Assembly: GCF_012844345.1 (NCBI RefSeq)
Contig: NZ_CP051625.1
Span: 2,914,001 to 2,978,000 of the forward strand
From: Pseudomonas sp. gcc21
Lineage (GTDB): Bacteria > Pseudomonadota > Gammaproteobacteria > Pseudomonadales > Pseudomonadaceae
Direction: 5' to 3'
Length of the DNA stretch: 64,000 bases
Shown: piece after piece, positions 60,001 through 64,000 of the stretch
How positions within the stretch are numbered: the stretch's first letter is position 1
How the letters are laid out: each line of letters starts with the position of its first letter
Position numbers and translations under genes: made by a program
Notes under the pieces: model-generated
Databases searched by the model: none
Seen by the model: only the letters and a program-made list of their open reading frames with translations
What the model was told of the DNA's origin: nothing

Positions 60001-61164
60001 TTAGTTTCGGCTGAGGATGCAGGTCGCAGTACTGGAAAGGGTGCCACCAGTACCGTTGACCAAGGCAGTACGCGCACCTGCCACCTGACGTGCCCCCCCT
60101 TCGCCTCGAAGCTGGCGGACCGCTTCGACCAGCAGCAAAAGGCCATACATCCCGGGGTGCGCATAGGAAAGGCCGCCGCCGTTGGTGTTCATCGGAAACG
60201 CTCCCCCTGGCGCGGTCCGCCCGCCACCGATGAACGCACCACTTTCACCACGACCGCAGAATCCCAACGCTTCGAGGGTCAACAGGACGGTAATGGTGAA
60301 GGAGTCGTAGAGTTCAACTACATCGATCGCGTCGTGGCTCACGCCGGCCATTTCCATTGCACGCTTGCCGGTTTCGGCGGCAGTGGTCAGGGTAAGATCG
60401 GGCATCTGGCTTATGGTCCAATGGGTATGGGATTCAGCATATCCACGCACGTAAACCGGTGGCTTGTTCAGACCACGAGCGCGCTCAGCCGTGGTCATGA
60501 CAATCGCCCCGCCCCCATCGGTTACCAGACAGGAATCCAGGAGGTGCAAGGGATCCGAAATCATCGGGCTGGCGAGCACGTCATCTACCGTGATGGGCTC
60601 GCGCATCATTGCCGCCGGGTTGAGGCAGGCCCATTGCCGCGTCGCGACCGCAACCTCGGCCAGTTGCTCGGAGGTAGTGCCGTAGTCATGCATATGACGC
60701 ATCGCGGCTAGCGCATAGCCACCGATGGGCATGAGCATGCCGTACGGGGTCTCGTATTGCATGGTCAGAATCGGCGGCCGTCCGCCCAGGGTGCGGCTAC
60801 GTTCGCTTCGCTGGGTGCTGCCATAGCATATGAGCGCCACGTCGCAGTAGCCGCTCTCGATGGCAAGCGCGGCATGGGCAACGTGCGCCTCGAAGGCGGA
60901 CCCTCCGATGTTTGTGCCATCAACGAAGCGTGGGCGGATGCCCAAGTATTCACCCAGCGTGATGGTCATCAGACTGCCAGGGCCTGGCACGCCCCAGATT
61001 CCCGCTGTCAGCAGCCCATCCACTTCGGCCATATCCAGGCCGGCATCATCCAGCGCAGCTTTGGCTGTTCGGGCCTGAACCTGCAAAACGGTTCCGCCAT
61101 CGCGCAGGATGCCTTTTTCAAGTGGCGCATCCGCTACACCAACGATCACTGCCTCTCGAGCCAT
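60001..61164 (-). CDS. Thiolase-fold protein (SCP2-thiolase / Ltp-like) lacking catalytic cysteines
   Basis: 387 residues from ATG 61164, which has AGGAG upstream. Two thiolase halves can be recognised. However, where thiolases have the nucleophilic cysteine this protein reads DGTNIGGSAFEAHVAHA, and the late CxG region is VNGTGGTLSS with no cysteine; the histidine segment is GGGLSYAHPGMYG. It is therefore unlikely to be a classical thiolase. Similar proteins paired with DUF35 partners catalyse retro-aldol side-chain cleavage of CoA esters, as in actinobacterial steroid breakdown. The pairing with DUF35 here makes that the best guess. Confidence 0.85.
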   Translation of the reverse strand: MAREAVIVGVADAPLEKGILRDGGTVLQVQARTAKAALDDAGLDMAEVDGLLTAGIWGVPGPGSLMTITLGEYLGIRPRFVDGTNIGGSAFEAHVAHAALAIESGYCDVALICYGSTQRSERSRTLGGRPPILTMQYETPYGMLMPIGGYALAAMRHMHDYGTTSEQLAEVAVATRQWACLNPAAMMREPITVDDVLASPMISDPLHLLDSCLVTDGGGAIVMTTAERARGLNKPPVYVRGYAESHTHWTISQMPDLTLTTAAETGKRAMEMAGVSHDAIDVVELYDSFTITVLLTLEALGFCGRGESGAFIGGGRTAPGGAFPMNTNGGGLSYAHPGMYGLLLLVEAVRQLRGEGGARQVAGARTALVNGTGGTLSSTATCILSRN

Positions 61165-61195
61165 GGTGGCTTCTCCTTTTAGGTAATGCGCGGGT

Positions 61196-62011
61196 TCAGC
61201 ACGAACGCGGCTCGAAACTCGAACCGAGGTGACCCCGGCCAAGCCATTTCCCTCCGTCCATCACCAGGTTGTCGCCAGTGATGTAGCTCGCGTAATCGCT
61301 GAGCAGGAAGGCCGCCGCATTGGCAATTTCTGTCCGGTCGGCGAGCCGACCCAGCGGTACGCTTGAGGCGATCCGCTGCTGGTCTTCAGGGGTAGGGAAT
61401 AGCTGGGTGACCGCCCCGGTGTCTGTGGTGGCGCCAGGTGTGAGCACATTTACCCGTATCTTATGGCGGCCCCATTCAGTGGCCAGCGTCTTGGTCATGG
61501 CCAGGACGCCTGCCTTGGCGCTCGCGGAATGCACCGCTAGTGGGCCGCCATGGAAGGCACCGACCGTGCCGATATTGAGAATGGCTCCGCCTCCGGCTGC
61601 GATCATCTGCCGCCCGACCGCCTGGGTACAGAACCAGGTGCCGTCGAGGACGATATCGGACACTGCGCGCCAACCGTTGGGGGATAAATCCTCGGCTCGG
61701 ACACGAAAGTTTCCGGCGGCACTGTTGACCAGCATATCGATGCGGCCAAACCGGTGCTGCACCTCATCCACCATCCGCTGGACCTGGTCTGGATGGCGTA
61801 CGTCTACTACCTGGACCAACACCTCGGCTCCGGTTTTATGCAATTGCGCCGCGGCGTCGCTGAGTATCTGCTGGCGCCGCCCGGCAATCACTACGCTTGC
61901 ACCCAACGTGGCCAAGGCATGAGCGATACTGAAGCCGATGCCTGAGCCACCGCCGGTCACAATCGCAACCCTGCCGGAGAAGGTGCCTTCAGCTAGCATG
62001 GGTTGACGCAT
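61196..62011 (-). CDS. SDR oxidoreductase, 2,4-dienoyl-CoA reductase-like
   Basis: 271 residues from ATG 62011, preceded by GGAGGAG. NADP motif VTGGGSGIGFSIAHAL. The NSAAGNF segment and the active-site stretch AVHSASAKAGVLAMTKTLAT, in which the usual SDR tyrosine of YxxxK is absent, are typical of eukaryote-type and bacterial 2,4-dienoyl-CoA reductases. It would reduce a conjugated unsaturated CoA ester. The start lies 23 bases inside the end of the CoA ligase gene. Confidence 0.85.
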   Translation of the reverse strand: MRQPMLAEGTFSGRVAIVTGGGSGIGFSIAHALATLGASVVIAGRRQQILSDAAAQLHKTGAEVLVQVVDVRHPDQVQRMVDEVQHRFGRIDMLVNSAAGNFRVRAEDLSPNGWRAVSDIVLDGTWFCTQAVGRQMIAAGGGAILNIGTVGAFHGGPLAVHSASAKAGVLAMTKTLATEWGRHKIRVNVLTPGATTDTGAVTQLFPTPEDQQRIASSVPLGRLADRTEIANAAAFLLSDYASYITGDNLVMDGGKWLGRGHLGSSFEPRSC

Positions 62012-64000
62012 GGTGCTCCTCCCGTGCTGCATCGGCTCGGGGAATGATCAGTGCATCGACGGCGACGGTGCCCTCGCCTTTGGGCATGACGATAAAGGGA
62101 TTAATGTCCAGACCTTCCAGCGTGTCCCGGTTATGCCAGGCCAGCTCGGAAACGACGACAAGGGCTTGGGCGAGCGCGTCGAGGTCCGCCGGGGGGCGGT
62201 CACGCGCCCCGGTCAGGAGCGCATAACCTTTGATCTGCCGAATCATTGCGTGGGCTTCTGTCAGGCCGAACGGCGCAGCTCGCAGGGCCACATCTTTCAA
62301 CGTCTCGACAAAGATTCCCCCGAGGCCAAAGGCCACCACGGGCCCGAACACCGGGTCGCGTTGGACGCCAATGAGCGTCTCGGTGCCACCATCGACCATA
62401 CGGGACACCAGTATCCCGTCAATACGAGCATCCGGTACCCGCTCGTGCACGCGTGCGAGTATCTTTTGGTACCCGTCAAAAACCTGGGCTGAATCGCTCA
62501 GGCCGAGCATGACCCCACCTGCTTCGGTTTTATGCAGAATGTCCGGTGAGACAACTTTTAACACAACCGGATAGCCCAGGACGTCGGCAGCAGACACAGC
62601 AGCTTCGGCAGATTCTGCGAGGCGCTCCTCGACGATGGGTACTCCGGCCCGGGCCAGGTACTGCTTCGCCGTGAACTCATTGAGTTCCTGCGGCGGAAGG
62701 CTGAGCTGAGAAGTCCTGGAAGTGTCAGGCGCAGACACCTGAAGCGGAGTTTCGAAATCACGTCCCAACCGCATCAGGGTTCCGGCCGCCTGAACGGCCA
62801 TGGTCGGGTCTTCGAATACCGGCAATCCATCCGCTTCATAGTCAGCCCGGACTTCGGGCCGGCATAGTGTCGTTACCATGATCAGGCGTTTCGGGTAGCG
62901 CTCGCGCAGCGGCCGCAGTTGGTCGCGTAGTCGGTCGGAGGTTTCTTTGACGAGGCCGGTGTGAGCCAGGAATATGACCACCGCATCGTAATTGCCCTGG
63001 TCGAGCATCAACTCGACGAAGTCGCTCAACAGCTCACGATCGCTGGTCACCTGGGCGGTTGTGTCGACCGGGTTCACCACCGCGGCCGGAGCCCAGCGTT
63101 CTTTCATTCGAGCCTGGGCCGAGGCGGGCATAGGCGCGACGTCAAGACCTAGCTCCGAGGCTTTGTCTGCCATCATGACGCCCACACCACCCGATACCGT
63201 GGCTAGCCCAATCCTTTTTCCGACTGGAAAGCGCCGACCGAGGCAGGCGTAAGTCATTTCCATGAACTCGGTAATTGAATGCGCCCGACATACGCCGTAC
63301 TGCTGGAATACGGCCTCATAAACCGCATCGGAACCCGCGAGCGAGGCGGTGTGCGATGCGGCGGCCTGGGCACCGATCTCGGATTGGCCGACCTTAAGCA
63401 CCACCACCGGTTTGCGATGCTTACGGGCGATTGCGAGCGCCTGCTTCAGTTTTTCACCGTCGCGGCAACCTTCGATATAGGCCGCGATAACATCGGTATC
63501 CGGGTCTTGGGCGAGAAATGCCAGGCAATCGGCAAACTCGATATCGCACTCGTTGCCCGTGGTAACCCAGTAACTGAATCCCAGGCCGCGCTCTCTGAAT
63601 GCCGCGAAACAGTGGGAGCCCAGGGCGCCACTCTGACTCACGAATCCGATCCGGCCCGGCGCGGGCAACCCGCCTTCCATCCCGGAAGTGAAGGTGCCGA
63701 TCATTCCATGGCGGAGGTTAATCGCTCCGAGGCAATTGGGCCCGAGGATGCGCATGCCGGACGCGCGGGATATCTCGGTAATCTGCTGCTGCGCCCGCAG
63801 GCCCTCGACACCTATTTCCGCGAACCCGGCACTAAAAAGAATAACCGCGCGCACGCCGCGGTCGGCACAGGCCTGAATGCTTTCTATGACCAGATGTGAA
63901 GGAAGCGCAACGATTGCCAGGTCGATCTCGCCCGGAGCCGTTTCGATGGACGGGTACGCGTCGAGGCCCTGAACCTGGTTCCGACGGGGATTGATCGGAA
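61989..64000 (-). CDS. Acyl-CoA synthetase, NDP-forming (acetate-CoA ligase family), 5' end outside window
   Basis: The reading frame is open to the right edge (about 670 residues visible, starting in PINPRRNQVQGLDAYPSIET); the first 30-50 residues are missing. The CoA-binding domain (IDLAIVALPSHLVIESIQAC), a succinyl-CoA-synthetase-like flavodoxin domain (RIGFVSQSGALGSHCFAAFR and ASHTASLAGSDAVYEAVFQQ) and an ATP-grasp domain (VVLKVVSPDILHKTEAGGVM) occur in the usual order. It activates a carboxylic acid to its CoA ester, the likely first step of the pathway, and is the most upstream gene of the operon seen here. Confidence 0.9.
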   Translation of the reverse strand, partial: PINPRRNQVQGLDAYPSIETAPGEIDLAIVALPSHLVIESIQACADRGVRAVILFSAGFAEIGVEGLRAQQQITEISRASGMRILGPNCLGAINLRHGMIGTFTSGMEGGLPAPGRIGFVSQSGALGSHCFAAFRERGLGFSYWVTTGNECDIEFADCLAFLAQDPDTDVIAAYIEGCRDGEKLKQALAIARKHRKPVVVLKVGQSEIGAQAAASHTASLAGSDAVYEAVFQQYGVCRAHSITEFMEMTYACLGRRFPVGKRIGLATVSGGVGVMMADKASELGLDVAPMPASAQARMKERWAPAAVVNPVDTTAQVTSDRELLSDFVELMLDQGNYDAVVIFLAHTGLVKETSDRLRDQLRPLRERYPKRLIMVTTLCRPEVRADYEADGLPVFEDPTMAVQAAGTLMRLGRDFETPLQVSAPDTSRTSQLSLPPQELNEFTAKQYLARAGVPIVEERLAESAEAAVSAADVLGYPVVLKVVSPDILHKTEAGGVMLGLSDSAQVFDGYQKILARVHERVPDARIDGILVSRMVDGGTETLIGVQRDPVFGPVVAFGLGGIFVETLKDVALRAAPFGLTEAHAMIRQIKGYALLTGARDRPPADLDALAQALVVVSELAWHNRDTLEGLDINPFIVMPKGEGTVAVDALIIPRADAAREEHHASTHAS

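Overview
This window is the replication-origin region of a gammaproteobacterial chromosome of the Pseudomonas type. Three things support this: the order rpmH-dnaA-dnaN-recF-gyrB on one side and rnpA-yidD-yidC-mnmE-mnmG-rsmG-parA-parB-atp operon-glmU on the other; a reversed block matching the classical Pseudomonas oriC neighbourhood (trpI/trpBA, aroE-hemF-tsaC, dprA, LysM protein, def-fmt-rsmB-trkA, PilZ, acyltransferase, tag, glyQS, gmhB, acyltransferase); and two perfect Pseudomonas-type parS sites. The species cannot be fixed from the sequence alone. A Pseudomonas or Halopseudomonas-like organism is the most likely reading. I see no rRNA, tRNA, insertion sequence, prophage or CRISPR array.

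Layout. 1-3.0 kb: part of a leucine/isovalerate degradation cluster (liuB fragment, liuA) with three REP-like hairpin repeats between the two genes, then a quinone-oxidoreductase-like MDR gene. 3.1-7.2 kb: putative lipoprotein peptidase and trpI, divergent from trpBA. 7.3-18.0 kb: aroE-hemF-tsaC, dprA and a LysM protein on the minus strand; def, fmt-rsmB-trkA and trkH on the plus strand. 17.7-24.0 kb: PilZ protein, lipid A-type acyltransferase and tag on the minus strand; glyQS, gmhB and a PlsC-type acyltransferase on the plus strand. 24.5-26.3 kb: an accessory-looking GH5 glycoside hydrolase lipoprotein and a small unknown gene. 26.4-32.6 kb: gyrB-recF-dnaN-dnaA, with two parS sites inside recF. 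32.6-33.1 kb: oriC with DnaA boxes and an AT-rich element. 33.1-37.1 kb: rpmH-rnpA-yidD-yidC-mnmE. 37.1-38.3 kb: a broken M20 peptidase gene. 38.4-38.7 kb: a second origin-like cluster of DnaA boxes plus AT-rich DNA just before mnmG. 38.8-43.1 kb: mnmG-rsmG-parA-parB. 43.3-50.4 kb: the complete atpIBEFHAGDC operon. 50.6-54.8 kb: glmU, cfa, a PilZ protein and a DUF192 protein. 54.8-64.0 kb: a minus-strand catabolic cluster (CoA ligase, SDR, thiolase-fold protein, DUF35 protein, acyl-CoA dehydrogenase, TRAP binding protein, MFS exporter, alpha/beta hydrolase).

How the parts work together. The centre couples initiation (DnaA and oriC), the sliding clamp, RecF, gyrase and ParABS segregation within about 16 kb. 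Flanking it are core translation, membrane insertion, tRNA modification and energy genes. The right end is the least standard part: the thiolase-fold protein lacks the usual catalytic cysteines and sits next to a DUF35 partner, which suggests a CoA-ester chain-shortening pathway for an unknown acid, possibly using a retro-aldolase rather than a thiolase. Other items worth a second look are the ori-like region upstream of mnmG, the deletion in the M20 peptidase gene, the REP hairpins with compensating stem changes, the terminator between def and fmt, and repeated hairpins between the atp genes.
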